Shown: positions 33,289 to 41,532 of the stretch, one piece after another
Position numbering within the stretch: position 1 is the stretch's first letter
How the letters are laid out: every line of letters starts with the position of its first letter
From: Nesterenkonia sp. LB17
Lineage (GTDB): Bacteria; Actinomycetota; Actinomycetes; Actinomycetales; Micrococcaceae
NCBI RefSeq assembly: GCF_022565915.1
Contig: NZ_JAJOYX010000007.1
Span: 1 to 64,000 of the forward strand
Direction: 5' to 3'
Length of the DNA: 64,000 bases
Notes under the pieces: model-generated
Database searches by the model: none
Told to the model about the DNA's origin: nothing
Seen by the model: the letters and a program-made list of their open reading frames with translations, nothing else
Position numbers and translations under genes: made by a program

Positions 33289-33918
33289 TCAGTCGAGGGT
33301 TCCGGCGCGACAGCCCCGTGCGGCGCTCTCAAGCTCCTCCGCGGTGCGCAGCAGCTGGTCGGCACGCTCGGTGAGCCGGCGGGCCGATTCCGGGCTGTGC
33401 TCTTCGGAGCCTCCCGCCCACAGTGCCTGCCCGCGGGCAATGACCCGACAGAATGCCCCAGCCCGGTCGAAGGCCGAATCGATGTCTCCGCGGTACATCC
33501 CCGCGAGCACCAGATCTGCCAGTCGGTCCATCTCCTGGGCGGTGGGCGGCTCGGCGACGCCCGCGATCGCGTGGGGCGCCGAGTCGGTCTTGCCCAGCTG
33601 GTAGTACTCACTCATCCGTTGTGGATCTTTGTTCACAGCGGCTCGGATCGCGTAGATCCTCCAGAGACCGCCGGCCAGCGAGTGTGCCGGAGAGTCGGCC
33701 CAGAGCTCGGCGATGGCCTCGATGCCTTCGGTCTCGGCCAGTCGTATGAACCGCTCCGTCACCTCGGGATCATCGGAGTCGCGACCGTGGAAGACCAGCG
33801 CGTGGGCGGTGTCGTGGGCGGCCTGGGAGATGATGGCCGGATCCGCGCCGCCCTCCCGCTGATCAAAGGCTGCCGGCTCCGTGTAGCTCGGCCGACGGTG
33901 GCGGGGCTGTCTGGTCAT
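33289..33918 (-). CDS. Conserved actinobacterial protein of unknown function
   Basis: A 209-residue soluble helical protein, with AAHDTAHALVFHGRDSDDPEVTERFI (cite: AAHDTAHALV) near residue 35, GGLWRIYAIRAAV and QLGKTDSAPHAIAGVAEPP. I recall similar actinobacterial proteins carrying misleading RNA-polymerase-type names; no catalytic motif is visible. The ATG at 33918 has AAGGAGG upstream, whereas 33963 does not. After its stop, another frame at 33195-33290 reads like a natural C-terminus (ending MTADELKVIWE), so a frameshift near 33300 is possible. It diverges from tRNA-Lys. Confidence 0.72.
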   Translation of the reverse strand: MTRQPRHRRPSYTEPAAFDQREGGADPAIISQAAHDTAHALVFHGRDSDDPEVTERFIRLAETEGIEAIAELWADSPAHSLAGGLWRIYAIRAAVNKDPQRMSEYYQLGKTDSAPHAIAGVAEPPTAQEMDRLADLVLAGMYRGDIDSAFDRAGAFCRVIARGQALWAGGSEEHSPESARRLTERADQLLRTAEELESAARGCRAGTLD

Positions 33919-34044
33919 CGCGTCCTCCTTGAAGAGATTCGCTTCGGTCTGCGGGCCGCTCAACTGACGACCTGCATAGTGTCCGTCATTATGCCGCAGG
34001 CCCCGGCGGCGATACCATAGGGCACGTCTTCAGAGGCTTCACAG

Positions 34045-34120
34045 GGGCCTTTAGCTCAGTTGGTAGAGCATCGGACTTTTAATCCGCTGGTCGCGGGTTC
34101 GAGTCCCGCAGGGCCCACCA
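34045..34120 (+). tRNA. tRNA-Lys (anticodon TTT)
   Basis: A 76-nt cloverleaf including encoded CCA: GGGCCTTTAGCTCAG at the 5' end, anticodon loop CTTTTAA (TTT), T-arm GCGGGTTCGAGTCCCGC, discriminator A and CCA at 34118-34120. A single tRNA gene; a hairpin follows at 34141. Confidence 0.97.
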
Positions 34121-34140
34121 TAGCCCTCCACTGGAGACAG

Positions 34141-34179
34141 GTATGCCCAGGTCAGCGCTCAGCGTAGGCCTGGGCATAC
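34141..34179 (+). terminator. Hairpin after tRNA-Lys
   Basis: GTATGCCCAGG at 34141-34151 pairs perfectly with CCTGGGCATAC at 34169-34179, 20 nt after the tRNA end, followed by TTCAT. Probable terminator of the tRNA transcript. Confidence 0.7.
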
Positions 34180-34251
34180 TTCATCGGGGGGTGGATTTCG
34201 AACCTGCCCCGACGCGTAGTTGACCGAGTGCCCGAACAAGGAGCACACTTG

Positions 34252-34342
34252 AGGTGTGCCGGGCTGCGGTAACCCCCGGGCTCCATTATTGAGCCGCTTC
34301 GAGCGGCCCCGCGCCGTGAGGCGTTCCCAGCCCGGCACACCT
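34252..34342. other. Long-stem, multi-hairpin element of unknown role
   Basis: AGGTGTGCCGGGCTG at 34252-34266 pairs perfectly over 15 bp with 34328-34342. The enclosed 61 nt can form further hairpins: GGCTC/GAGCC (34279-34295), GCCGCT-TCG-AGCGGC (34293-34307, sharing bases with the first), and CGCC-GTGA-GGCG (34312-34323). It lies in the 364-bp gap between tRNA-Lys and the DUF47 gene, in which no gene was found. It could be a structured RNA, a mobile-repeat unit or a regulatory dyad. Confidence 0.5.
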
Positions 34343-34484
34343 TAATCTTCCACGCCGATTCGGCCAGCTCTTCTGCACGTGCCCTCACCGGCGCTCATCC
34401 CAGGCCATCACGGCCGAGTTCATGTTCGGGCTATACACTCGTGGCCGACACGTCGACACTCGTTCACCTGGGGAAACACACCGC

Positions 34485-35102
34485 ATGATCGTACGCAGAG
34501 GCCAGCGAAAGCCTGAGGCCACCGACCTGCTGGCCAGCATCGCCCGGGAAGTGCGCTCCGGGGTGCAGCTGATCTCGCAGCTGCTCGGCAGTCCGAACGA
34601 GGACCGGGCCGCACTGCGGGACCAGCTGCTCGGCCTGGAGGGTCGGGCGGTGGACCTGCACTTCAATCTGATGACTCATATCCGCAGCGTCTTCCTGACC
34701 CCTCTGCCGCGTCATGACATCTATGCCCTCTCCCAGCAGCTCAACCGCACCATGGAGCACGTGGTCGCGGCAGGTGACCTGATCCTCGCCCGCCCACATC
34801 TGAGCCTGCCCAGCCAGAGCGCCGACCAGCTGGAGACGCTGAGCCGCCAGCTGGACCTCACGGTGGCCGCGATGTCCCGGTTGGAGGACTTCGATCTGCT
34901 GGAGGAGTACTGGATTCAGATGCAGCGCCTGACCAAGCAGGCAAACCGGACCCACCGGGTGTGGATGACCAGCACCGACAATGCCTTCCAACCGAACATC
35001 GCGCTGCAGCAGGCGCAGATCGCAGATGCGCTGCTGGCCGCGATAGACGACCAGCGGATGGTGGCGGTCACTGCCGGTTCAATCATCGTTCGCGAGTCCT
35101 GA
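34485..35102 (+). CDS. DUF47/PhoU-like phosphate transport accessory protein
   Basis: A 205-residue, almost all-helical cytosolic protein. It resembles the DUF47 (YkaA) family, which is regularly paired with PiT phosphate permeases and related to PhoU. Segments such as HFNLMTHIRSVFLTPLPRHDIYALSQQLN (cite: FLTPLPRHDIYALS, around residues 66-79) match the family's conserved FxTPLDREDI motif. The ATG at 34485 was chosen because it precedes the conserved helical part. The nearby TATACACTCGTG suggests a promoter about 50 nt upstream. The PiT gene starts 10 nt after its stop, so they form an operon. Confidence 0.86.
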   Translation: MIVRRGQRKPEATDLLASIAREVRSGVQLISQLLGSPNEDRAALRDQLLGLEGRAVDLHFNLMTHIRSVFLTPLPRHDIYALSQQLNRTMEHVVAAGDLILARPHLSLPSQSADQLETLSRQLDLTVAAMSRLEDFDLLEEYWIQMQRLTKQANRTHRVWMTSTDNAFQPNIALQQAQIADALLAAIDDQRMVAVTAGSIIVRES

Positions 35103-35111
35103 GGCGCCCGC

Positions 35112-36128
35112 GTGGAGATGATCCTGCTCGGACTCATCTGTCTGGTGCTGGTTCCCAATGCCTACGTGGCCGGGCTCCATGATGTTCCCAATGCCATCGC
35201 CATTCCGGTGCGCACCAGGGCGCTCACACCTCGGGTGGCGACACGTGTGGCGGCGGGTTTCAACGCCCTGGGGGTTCTGCTCACTCTCCCGCTGGGGATC
35301 TACCTCTTCACCTGGTTCGAATTCCCGGAGATGGATCCAGTACTGCTGCTGACGGTGACGCTCTGCGCGGCGTCGACCCTGCTTGGGTGGAATATCTTCA
35401 CCTACCTCAGGGGAATGCCGACATCAATCACCCATGCTCTGCTGGCGGCATTCCTCGGGGGCACCCTGGCTGCCGCGGTCGTCGCGGATCTCGACTTCGC
35501 GGAAGTTCTTGCCATGCCGTGGGTCGGGGTCGTGCTCACGCTCCTGCTGTCTCCGCTGGTCGCGTTCGGGCTGGCCTACCTGCTGGTCTTCGCGGCTGTG
35601 CGCTTCGCTCGCGGTGGTGATCCCGACGCCGTCAACTCCACCTCCCGCATGGCGCAGTCGGTGAGCGTCGGCGTCACATCCCTGGGCACCGGGCTGCAGC
35701 AGGGTCAACGGTTTTCCTTCGTGCTGATCACCGCCTCAACGGCAGCGCAGATCGAAGCGGCTGAGGCCTCGTTGCCCTACGCGTATGTCGCGTTCGCGCT
35801 GCTGATCGGTGCTGGCTGCCTGACCGGAGGGTGGCGAATCGCTCACACGCTGGGCCATCGTCTGGTGGACATCGACCCGCTGCGCGGCATGGTGGCCACA
35901 ACCACCACTTCGGGACTGCTCTTCGTCGGTTCACTGGGGTTCGCGCTGCCGCTGTCCACGTCACTGACCGCGGCTTCATCGGTGATCGGGGCTGGATCGA
36001 ATCAGCGCTTCGCCACAGTCCATTGGCGTCAGTTCCGCCGGATCTGCCTCTACTGGGTGCTGACCCCACTGGTCGCCGCCACAGTGACGGCGCTGCTCAC
36101 CACGGTGATGAGTCTGCTGCTCGGTTAG
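35112..36128 (+). CDS. PiT-family inorganic phosphate permease
   Basis: A 338-residue, about 9-TM permease. It has two PD001131-like repeats. The first reads GLHDVPNAIAIPVRTRALTPR (cite: GLHDVPN at about residues 22-28), where family members normally have GxNDxxN. The second is near GAGSNQRFATVHW with the C-terminal RICLYWVLTPLVAA. Low-affinity Pi (metal-phosphate) uptake is expected. GTG at 35112 has TGAGG seven nt upstream; ATG 35118 is the alternative. It forms an operon with the DUF47 protein and converges on the high-affinity pst operon, so both phosphate uptake systems are adjacent. Confidence 0.88.
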   Translation: MEMILLGLICLVLVPNAYVAGLHDVPNAIAIPVRTRALTPRVATRVAAGFNALGVLLTLPLGIYLFTWFEFPEMDPVLLLTVTLCAASTLLGWNIFTYLRGMPTSITHALLAAFLGGTLAAAVVADLDFAEVLAMPWVGVVLTLLLSPLVAFGLAYLLVFAAVRFARGGDPDAVNSTSRMAQSVSVGVTSLGTGLQQGQRFSFVLITASTAAQIEAAEASLPYAYVAFALLIGAGCLTGGWRIAHTLGHRLVDIDPLRGMVATTTTSGLLFVGSLGFALPLSTSLTAASSVIGAGSNQRFATVHWRQFRRICLYWVLTPLVAATVTALLTTVMSLLLG

Positions 36129-36129
36129 A

Positions 36130-36148
36130 CGCGTCCTGATCGGACGCG
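36130..36148. terminator. Short hairpin between converging pit and pst operons
   Basis: CGCGTCC at 36130-36136 pairs with GGACGCG at 36142-36148 around TGATC, immediately after the PiT stop and 20 nt from the pstB stop. Likely shared terminator. Confidence 0.6.
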
Positions 36149-36168
36149 CCCAGCCAGCAGCAGAATGG

Positions 36169-36999
36169 TCAGCCGAAGCGTCCGGAGACGTAGTCCTCGG
36201 TGGACTTCTCGGCCGGGTTGTTGAAGATGGTGGAGGTGTCGTTGTACTCCACCAGGCGCCCGATACGCTTTCCGTTGTCCTGATCGAGGCCAGCGGTGAA
36301 GAACGCGGTCGTGTCAGAGATCCGGGCGGCCTGTTGCATGTTGTGCGTGACGATGATCTGGGTGTACTCCTGTTTGAGGTCTGTCATCAGATCCTCGATC
36401 GCGGCGGTGGCGATCGGATCGAGTGCGGAGCACGGCTCGTCGAGCAGGATCACGTCGGGAGACGTGGCGATCGCACGAGCGATGCACAGTCGCTGCTGCT
36501 GGCCGCCGGAGAGCCCGAATGCCGAGCCCTTCAGGTTGTCCTTGACCTCATCCCAGAGAGCCGCGCGGCGAAGCGACTGCTCCACCAGGTCACTCATCGA
36601 ATCGACCTTCATCTTGGTCACCCGCGGTCCGTAGGCGACGTTGTCGAAGATGGACTTCGGGAAGGGGTTGGGCTTCTGGAAGACCATGCCGATGCGGCGC
36701 CGCACTTCGATCGGGTCGATCTTCGGCTGGTAGATGTTCTGACCGTGATACGTGACCTCACCCTCGATCCGCGCCGAGGGAATCAGGTCGTTCATCCGGT
36801 TCAGGCTGCGCAGCACCGTTGACTTGCCGCAGCCCGAGGGACCGATGAGCGCGGTGACCTCACGGCGGTTGAAGTCGAGGTTCACGTCGTCCACGGCGTG
36901 GAAATCCCCGTAATAGACATTGAGCCCCCTGGTCGCCATCACCGGAGGAACGTGACCGCGGGTGTCGGTGAAAGCATCTGTGCTGGTCTGTGAAGTCAT
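36169..36999 (-). CDS. pstB: Phosphate ABC transporter ATP-binding protein PstB
   Basis: A 275-residue ATPase that powers high-affinity phosphate import. It has Walker [11 protein letters not shown]-loop FQKPNPFP, signature LSGGQQQRL, Walker [14 protein letters not shown] and the switch His in [24 protein letters not shown] is diagnostic for PstB. The ATG at 36999 was chosen with AGGAC upstream; the frame continues to 37035 without support. Last gene of pstS-C-A-B. No phoU follows on this strand; the DUF47 protein nearby may play a related part. Confidence 0.96.
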   Translation of the reverse strand: MTSQTSTDAFTDTRGHVPPVMATRGLNVYYGDFHAVDDVNLDFNRREVTALIGPSGCGKSTVLRSLNRMNDLIPSARIEGEVTYHGQNIYQPKIDPIEVRRRIGMVFQKPNPFPKSIFDNVAYGPRVTKMKVDSMSDLVEQSLRRAALWDEVKDNLKGSAFGLSGGQQQRLCIARAIATSPDVILLDEPCSALDPIATAAIEDLMTDLKQEYTQIIVTHNMQQAARISDTTAFFTAGLDQDNGKRIGRLVEYNDTSTIFNNPAEKSTEDYVSGRFG

Positions 37000-37063
37000 A
37001 GTCCTGGGTCCTTGTCGATCAGTGGTGCAGAGCAAGTCGTGAAGATGGAGGAGCGCGCGTGAC

Positions 37064-37990
37064 TCACAGGTCGTAGCGAGAGTAGCGGTTGCGCAGCCAG
37101 ATCGCCGCGGAGTTCATGATCAGCAGCACGGCTATCAGCAGGATCACACCAGCGGCCGCGAGTTCGCGGAACTCCGGCTGCGGACGTGAGGCCCACTGGA
37201 AGATCTGCACCGGGATCGCGGTGTACGCGCCGCTGAAGGCGCTGTCTGGGTTGAAGGTCACGAAGGTCGTGGCACCGACGAGCAGCAGCGGAGCCGTCTC
37301 ACCGATGGCCCGAGACATGGCAAGGATCGTGCCGGTGATCATGCCGGGGACGGCGACGGGCAGCACCTGGTGCCAGACCGTCTGCCATCTGGTGGCGCCC
37401 ATGCCGTATGACGCCTGTCGGATCGAGTCCGGCACGGCCTTGAGCGCTTCGCGGGATGCGAGGATCACCGTGGGCAGGACCAGCATCGCCAGAGTGAGTG
37501 AGCCGGCGTAGGCCACCGGCCCGAAGGCGAAGCCCTCACGGACCACGTAGGCCAGCCCCAGGATGCCGAAGACGATGGACGGGACCGCAGCGAGGTTCTG
37601 GATGTTCAGCTCGATGAACCGATTCCACCAGCGTTCGGTGTCCGCGTACTCCTCCAGGTAGACCGCTGCGGAGATGCCCAACGGGACCACCGTCACCAGC
37701 ACACCGACCATGAGGATCACGGTGCCCCAGATCGCAGACTGCATTCCGGAGGTCTCTGGATCCAGCGTGGAGGGCATCTGCGTGATGAGGTTGAGGTCCA
37801 GACGTGAACGACCCAGCCATGCCGAATGGATGATGAGCGCCAGCAGCGTGACGAAGGCGATCACGATGCACAGGATCAGGACGTACTTGAACAGCTCTTC
37901 CTTCCAGATGCCACTGCGCTTGCCCATCGCGATGCGGCGGGTGGTGTCGCGGGCGGCAGTTGACGCCTTCTCGGCGCGCGTGCTCATCAT
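37064..37990 (-). CDS. pstA: Phosphate ABC transporter permease PstA
   Basis: A 308-residue inner-membrane permease, with six main TM helices. It contains the PstA loop [23 protein letters not shown] (cite: [15 protein letters not shown]) and [25 protein letters not shown] (cite: [14 protein letters not shown]) that contacts Pst[15 protein letters not shown] is also typical. The ATG at 37990 overlaps the pstC stop as ATGA; a second ATG at 37987 is possible. pstB follows after 64 bp. Confidence 0.95.
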   Translation of the reverse strand: MMSTRAEKASTAARDTTRRIAMGKRSGIWKEELFKYVLILCIVIAFVTLLALIIHSAWLGRSRLDLNLITQMPSTLDPETSGMQSAIWGTVILMVGVLVTVVPLGISAAVYLEEYADTERWWNRFIELNIQNLAAVPSIVFGILGLAYVVREGFAFGPVAYAGSLTLAMLVLPTVILASREALKAVPDSIRQASYGMGATRWQTVWHQVLPVAVPGMITGTILAMSRAIGETAPLLLVGATTFVTFNPDSAFSGAYTAIPVQIFQWASRPQPEFRELAAAGVILLIAVLLIMNSAAIWLRNRYSRYDL

Positions 37991-38943
37991 TCGTACTTCT
38001 CCCGGAATCGGCGGACGAGGGCGATGGAGATCATGTTCATCACGAAGGTCATGGTGAACAGCAGGGCACCCACTGCGAAGATCGTGAAGTAGACATCGGT
38101 GCCGGCGGAGATGTCGCCCGTGGCGGTGCGTCCGATGAACGCTGTCATCGGCAGGACCGATTCGTTGGGCATCAGAGTCATGTTGGGGCTGGCACCTGCG
38201 GCCAGGAGCACGACCATCGTCTCGCCGATGGCGCGAGACACACCGAGGACGAACCCGGCGACGATGCCTGAGAGCGCGGCGGGAACGACGACCTTGGTCG
38301 CGACCTGCATGCGTGTGCTGCCAAGTCCATAGGCGCCTTCGCGCAGCGAGCGCGGCACTGCAGACATTGAATCTTCTGCAATGGAAGCGACGGTCGGGAT
38401 GATCATGATGCCCAGCACGATGCCTGCGGCGCCGGCCGAGAAGATCCCTGGGGGATCTCCGAGATCGCCGGGCAGCCAGGTGGGCCAGTTGTCACGCAGC
38501 AGCGGCGTGACGAAGGTGAAGGCGAAGATGCCGTAGGCGACGGTGGGGACGCCTTCGAGCACCTCGAGGATCGGCTTCAATACCTTCCGGGCACGCCGAC
38601 CGGCGAACTCGCTGAGGTAGATCGCGGCGCCCAGCCCTGCCGGGAGCGCGACGATGAGCGCGTACATGGTGACGTTCAGGGTGCCGACGACGATGTTCCA
38701 GACACCGAAGCTGGGGGTGGCCAGCGCCGGCGCCCAGGTGTCGGTGGAGAAGAACTCCCGGAAATCGACCCGGCTGAAGAATTCAGGCAGCGGCGAGAAC
38801 AGGGCCAGAACGATGCCGACCGTGATGATGACCGAGGCGATCGCGCAGAAACCAAGCCAGAATTGGATCAGCTTCTCGCCCCAGCGAGAGGACTGCGCGA
38901 CCAGGACCACACTGGGCCGGTCGGTTCGCGTCGTAGTGCTCAC
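37987..38943 (-). CDS. pstC: Phosphate ABC transporter permease PstC
   Basis: A 318-residue permease partner of PstA. Typical segments are LEVLEGVPTVAYGIFAF, GIMIIPTVASIAEDSMSAVP (cite: IMIIPTVASIAEDS) and GLGSTRMQVATKVVVP. The start is a GTG at 38943 with AAGGAGC four to five nt upstream. The open frame extends far into pstS antisense territory, but nothing upstream of 38943 resembles PstC. It overlaps pstA by four bases and follows an attenuator-like hairpin after pstS. Confidence 0.95.
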   Translation of the reverse strand: MSTTTRTDRPSVVLVAQSSRWGEKLIQFWLGFCAIASVIITVGIVLALFSPLPEFFSRVDFREFFSTDTWAPALATPSFGVWNIVVGTLNVTMYALIVALPAGLGAAIYLSEFAGRRARKVLKPILEVLEGVPTVAYGIFAFTFVTPLLRDNWPTWLPGDLGDPPGIFSAGAAGIVLGIMIIPTVASIAEDSMSAVPRSLREGAYGLGSTRMQVATKVVVPAALSGIVAGFVLGVSRAIGETMVVLLAAGASPNMTLMPNESVLPMTAFIGRTATGDISAGTDVYFTIFAVGALLFTMTFVMNMISIALVRRFREKYE

Positions 38944-38978
38944 CTTGCTCCTTCTGCTGTGAAAAACGTGAAGAACGA

Positions 38979-39010
38979 AGGCTCGGCGCCCTGGAGAGGG
39001 CACCGAGCCT
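38979..39010 (-). terminator. Attenuator-like hairpin between pstS and pstC
   Basis: AGGCTCGG with GCCCT (38979-38992) pairs with AGGGC and CCGAGCCT (38997-39010) around GGAG, with one mismatch. It sits 16 nt past the pstS stop, within the operon. Such a stem would raise pstS over the permease genes by partial termination or 3'-end protection. Confidence 0.65.
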
Positions 39011-39025
39011 CCGCTGTGGGGTAGA

Positions 39026-40006
39026 TCAGTTCCCGGCGAGCTCGTCCACAGTTGCCTGTGCCTCGGTGGCCTGGTCCTCGGTAAGCGGGATGAAGTTCGC
39101 AGCCTCGGCGAGGGCCTCGTTGTTCTCCAGCGTGAAAGCCAGGAAGTCCTGTACCTCGGTGCGCTCGAGGGCGAGGTCCGATGGGTACATGAACAGCTGG
39201 CGACCCAGTGGGTTGTAGCTGCCGTCCTGGACGGTCTCGGTGGCCGGCTCGACGCAGTCGCCGTCTTCATTCTCGATCTCGAGGGTGCGGATCGGCTCTG
39301 CCTCGGCCTCGATCGTGTAGGAGAGCGGGACGAAGGCCATGGCGAACTCGTTGCCGGAGGTGCCGGTGATGGCGGCGAAATCGTCCTCACCGATGTCGTT
39401 GTAGTCGGCGCGGATGTTGCCCTCTTCACCGTTGATCGCCTCGGTGAAGTAGTCGAAGGTGCCGGAGTCGGTGCCGGGGCCGTAGAGCTCGATAGGCTCA
39501 TCCGGGTAGGAAGGATCGATGTCAGACCAGTTGGTCGCTTCCGAGTCCTGGTTCCAGACCTCGGAGAGCTCCTCAACAGAGGCACACTGCAGGAAGTCGT
39601 TCTCCTCGTTGACGATGAGCGAGATCGCATCGTTCGCGACACCGATCTCCTCGTACGCGATTCCCGCTTCATCACATGCCGCGATCTCTTCATCGGAGAT
39701 CGAGCGGGAGGCCTCGGAGATGTCGGTTTCGCCGCGGCAGAAGCTCTCGAAGCCGCCACCGGTGCCGGAGGTGCCGACCGTCACCTGGACGTCGGGGTTC
39801 TCCTCCATGAACATCTCAGCTGCAGCCTCACCGAGCGGCGCCACGGTCGACGAGCCGTCGATGGTGACCTGGCCTGAGGCCCCGTTGCCGCCCTCTTCGG
39901 TGCCAGTCTCAGCTTCGCCCTCTTCTCCGCCGTCGCCACATCCGACCAGTGCCAGGGTTGCAATGGACAGGATGGCCGTTGAACGACCAAAAGTTCTCAT
40001 CTTCAC
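39026..40006 (-). CDS. pstS: Phosphate-binding lipoprotein PstS
   Basis: A 326-residue exported lipoprotein. The lipobox LVGC places Cys23 at the mature N-terminus, followed by a Gly/Glu-rich linker. Phosphate-site segments are DGSSTVAPLGEA (about 51-62), GTSGTGGGFESFCRGETDISEASR (cite: TSGTGGGFE, ETDISEASR) and GPGTDSGTFDYF. GTG at 40006 has GAGAGG seven nt upstream; ATG 40000 is the alternative. A PHO-box-like repeat lies about 155 bp upstream, consistent with PhoP-dependent induction at low phosphate. Confidence 0.96.
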   Translation of the reverse strand: MKMRTFGRSTAILSIATLALVGCGDGGEEGEAETGTEEGGNGASGQVTIDGSSTVAPLGEAAAEMFMEENPDVQVTVGTSGTGGGFESFCRGETDISEASRSISDEEIAACDEAGIAYEEIGVANDAISLIVNEENDFLQCASVEELSEVWNQDSEATNWSDIDPSYPDEPIELYGPGTDSGTFDYFTEAINGEEGNIRADYNDIGEDDFAAITGTSGNEFAMAFVPLSYTIEAEAEPIRTLEIENEDGDCVEPATETVQDGSYNPLGRQLFMYPSDLALERTEVQDFLAFTLENNEALAEAANFIPLTEDQATEAQATVDELAGN

Positions 40007-40160
40007 GGGTATGCCTCTCTGAGTGATTCATCAAGCGCGAGGAAGCGCCGTTTTTCAAGCCTTATGAGGTTCTCCGCGGATGCCTCGGCGAACCTCGAAT
40101 CACATTAGGAGGGGCAAGTGACAGTGGGCCGCTCAACAGGTGGCCAAGGTGCCCACTTAA

Positions 40161-40178
40161 GATGAACGCTCGGTGAAC
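40161..40178 (-). promoter_or_regulatory. PHO box (PhoP site) candidate upstream of pstS
   Basis: On the minus strand GTTCACC (40178-40172) and GTTCATC (40167-40161) are direct repeats spaced exactly 11 nt. This matches the actinobacterial PHO-box unit (GTTCACC repeats every 11 bp), known best from Streptomyces. It lies between pstS and the divergent exporter gene, about 155 bp upstream of pstS. Confidence 0.7.
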
Positions 40179-40275
40179 TGGCGCGCCTCACCGGTGTGTC
40201 CTGCACCACACCGGAGGCCTGGCGGATGTGAGGCTCCTCGTATCCCCGGGACTGGTCGCGGCCTACACTCATGGG

Positions 40276-41421
40276 GTGACGACCGAGCGCTCCACTCCCC
40301 CACTGCTGGCCCGTGCGCGCCGCTTCACGCAGCGCCGAGTCAAGGTCGGTGCCCGCAGGATGCGACGCTCGGTGATTCCTGCGCTGCAGATGACCGTGGC
40401 CGGCGTGGGTGCCTACACGATTGCTGAACGGGTCCTGGGCCACGACGATCCGCTCTTCGCGGCCATCGCTGCGATGATCGCGCTGGGCTTCACCAAAGAA
40501 CCACGGATGCGCAAGGTCCTCGAGGTCAGCGTGGGCTGCACCTTGGGCATCCTCATCGGTGACCTGCTGCTGCACCAGCTCGGCTCAAACCTGGGCACCG
40601 CCACGCTGGTCCTCTTCCTCTCCATCATGTTGGCCCGATTCCTGGACTCAGGACCGGTGCTGGCCATGCAGATGGGCCTCCAGGCCCTCCTGGTGGTGCT
40701 GATCCCGCCCCCCGAGGCAGCCGCACTCGGCCCGTTCACACGCAGCCTGGACGCCATCGTCGGCGGTGCGGTGGCGCTGGCGATCACGCTGCTGACCCCG
40801 AAGGACCCGCGCCGCGAGCCGATCGCTGAGCTCAAGAGCGTGGTGGACGCGATGACCGCCTCGCTGCGCGACGTCGCCGAGGCGGTGCGGAACTCAGACT
40901 CGCGCCAGGCCTGGCACTCGCTGATCCGCTGCCGCGGCCTGCAGCCGCAGATCGATGAGCTGCGCGATGCGGTGCGTTCAGCCAAGGAGCTGACGGTCTT
41001 CTCCCCCGCCTACCGCAAGCACCGCCACTACGTCCGGCACATGGCCGAGGTCGCGGACCACGTGGACCTCTCGGTGCGCAGCATGCGGGTGGTGGCACGC
41101 CGGATCATCAGCACCGTGGACCACGCCACCCTCAGTGACGAAGCGGTGGCGAACCTCTCGGCGGTGCTGGACGAGTTCGCCGACGGCTCGCTGCTGCTCT
41201 CCCAGGCAGTGTCTGAACCTGGCTCGGCCTACACGCGCCGGATGAACACCGCCCAGGAGGCACTGTCCGCTCTGGCCCAGCGGCTGCACCCGAAATCGCT
41301 GGGCATCGGGACGCTCGAGGGTGAGACGGTGGTGCTGCTGCTGCGCACGCTGGTGGTGGACATGCTTCAGGCGACAGGGGCCAGCCACGAAGACGCCACC
41401 GAGCAGCTGCCCGAGCTTTGA
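40276..41421 (+). CDS. FUSC / aromatic acid exporter family membrane protein
   Basis: A 381-residue protein. The N-terminal half has about six TM helices (residues 35-170), including FAAIAAMIALGFTKEPRMRKVLEV and LLVVLIPPPEAAALGP. The C-terminal half is soluble and helical. This layout is that of the aromatic acid exporter (ArAE/FUSC) family in actinobacteria; cargo unknown. The GTG at 40276 lies exactly 6 nt after TACACT, which points to a leaderless start there. The frame reaches back to 40228. It is divergent from pstS and shares the PHO-box region. Confidence 0.82.
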   Translation: MTTERSTPPLLARARRFTQRRVKVGARRMRRSVIPALQMTVAGVGAYTIAERVLGHDDPLFAAIAAMIALGFTKEPRMRKVLEVSVGCTLGILIGDLLLHQLGSNLGTATLVLFLSIMLARFLDSGPVLAMQMGLQALLVVLIPPPEAAALGPFTRSLDAIVGGAVALAITLLTPKDPRREPIAELKSVVDAMTASLRDVAEAVRNSDSRQAWHSLIRCRGLQPQIDELRDAVRSAKELTVFSPAYRKHRHYVRHMAEVADHVDLSVRSMRVVARRIISTVDHATLSDEAVANLSAVLDEFADGSLLLSQAVSEPGSAYTRRMNTAQEALSALAQRLHPKSLGIGTLEGETVVLLLRTLVVDMLQATGASHEDATEQLPEL

Positions 41422-41424
41422 GGC

Positions 41425-41458
41425 CCCGCCAACCAGGTGTCACCTACGTCGTGACTCA
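41425..41458. repeat. 34-nt direct repeat, left copy
   Basis: It includes CAGGTGTCACCTACGTCGTG and ends in ACTCA. It matches 42725-42758 at 30 of 34 positions, in the same orientation, exactly 1300 bp away. It begins 4 nt after the stop of the exporter gene. Confidence 0.85.
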
Positions 41459-41532
41459 GGCCGGCTAGTGCCACACGCGGATGAATGTGCACGCTCAGAC
41501 ATGGCCTGGTCGCCGGGGTGAGGCTGTCGCGC

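Noticed and set aside
31746-33374. A 542-codon plus-strand frame opposite the MFS transporter
   Set aside because: Shadow frame; the transporter on the minus strand has clear MFS motifs.
34152-34388. Minus-strand 78-codon frame over the structured element near tRNA-Lys
   Set aside because: No start signal and covers the palindromic arms; composition not protein-like.
38944-39759. Upstream extension of the pstC frame through pstS
   Set aside because: The added residues are antisense-frame noise over pstS; PstC similarity begins at the GTG at 38943.
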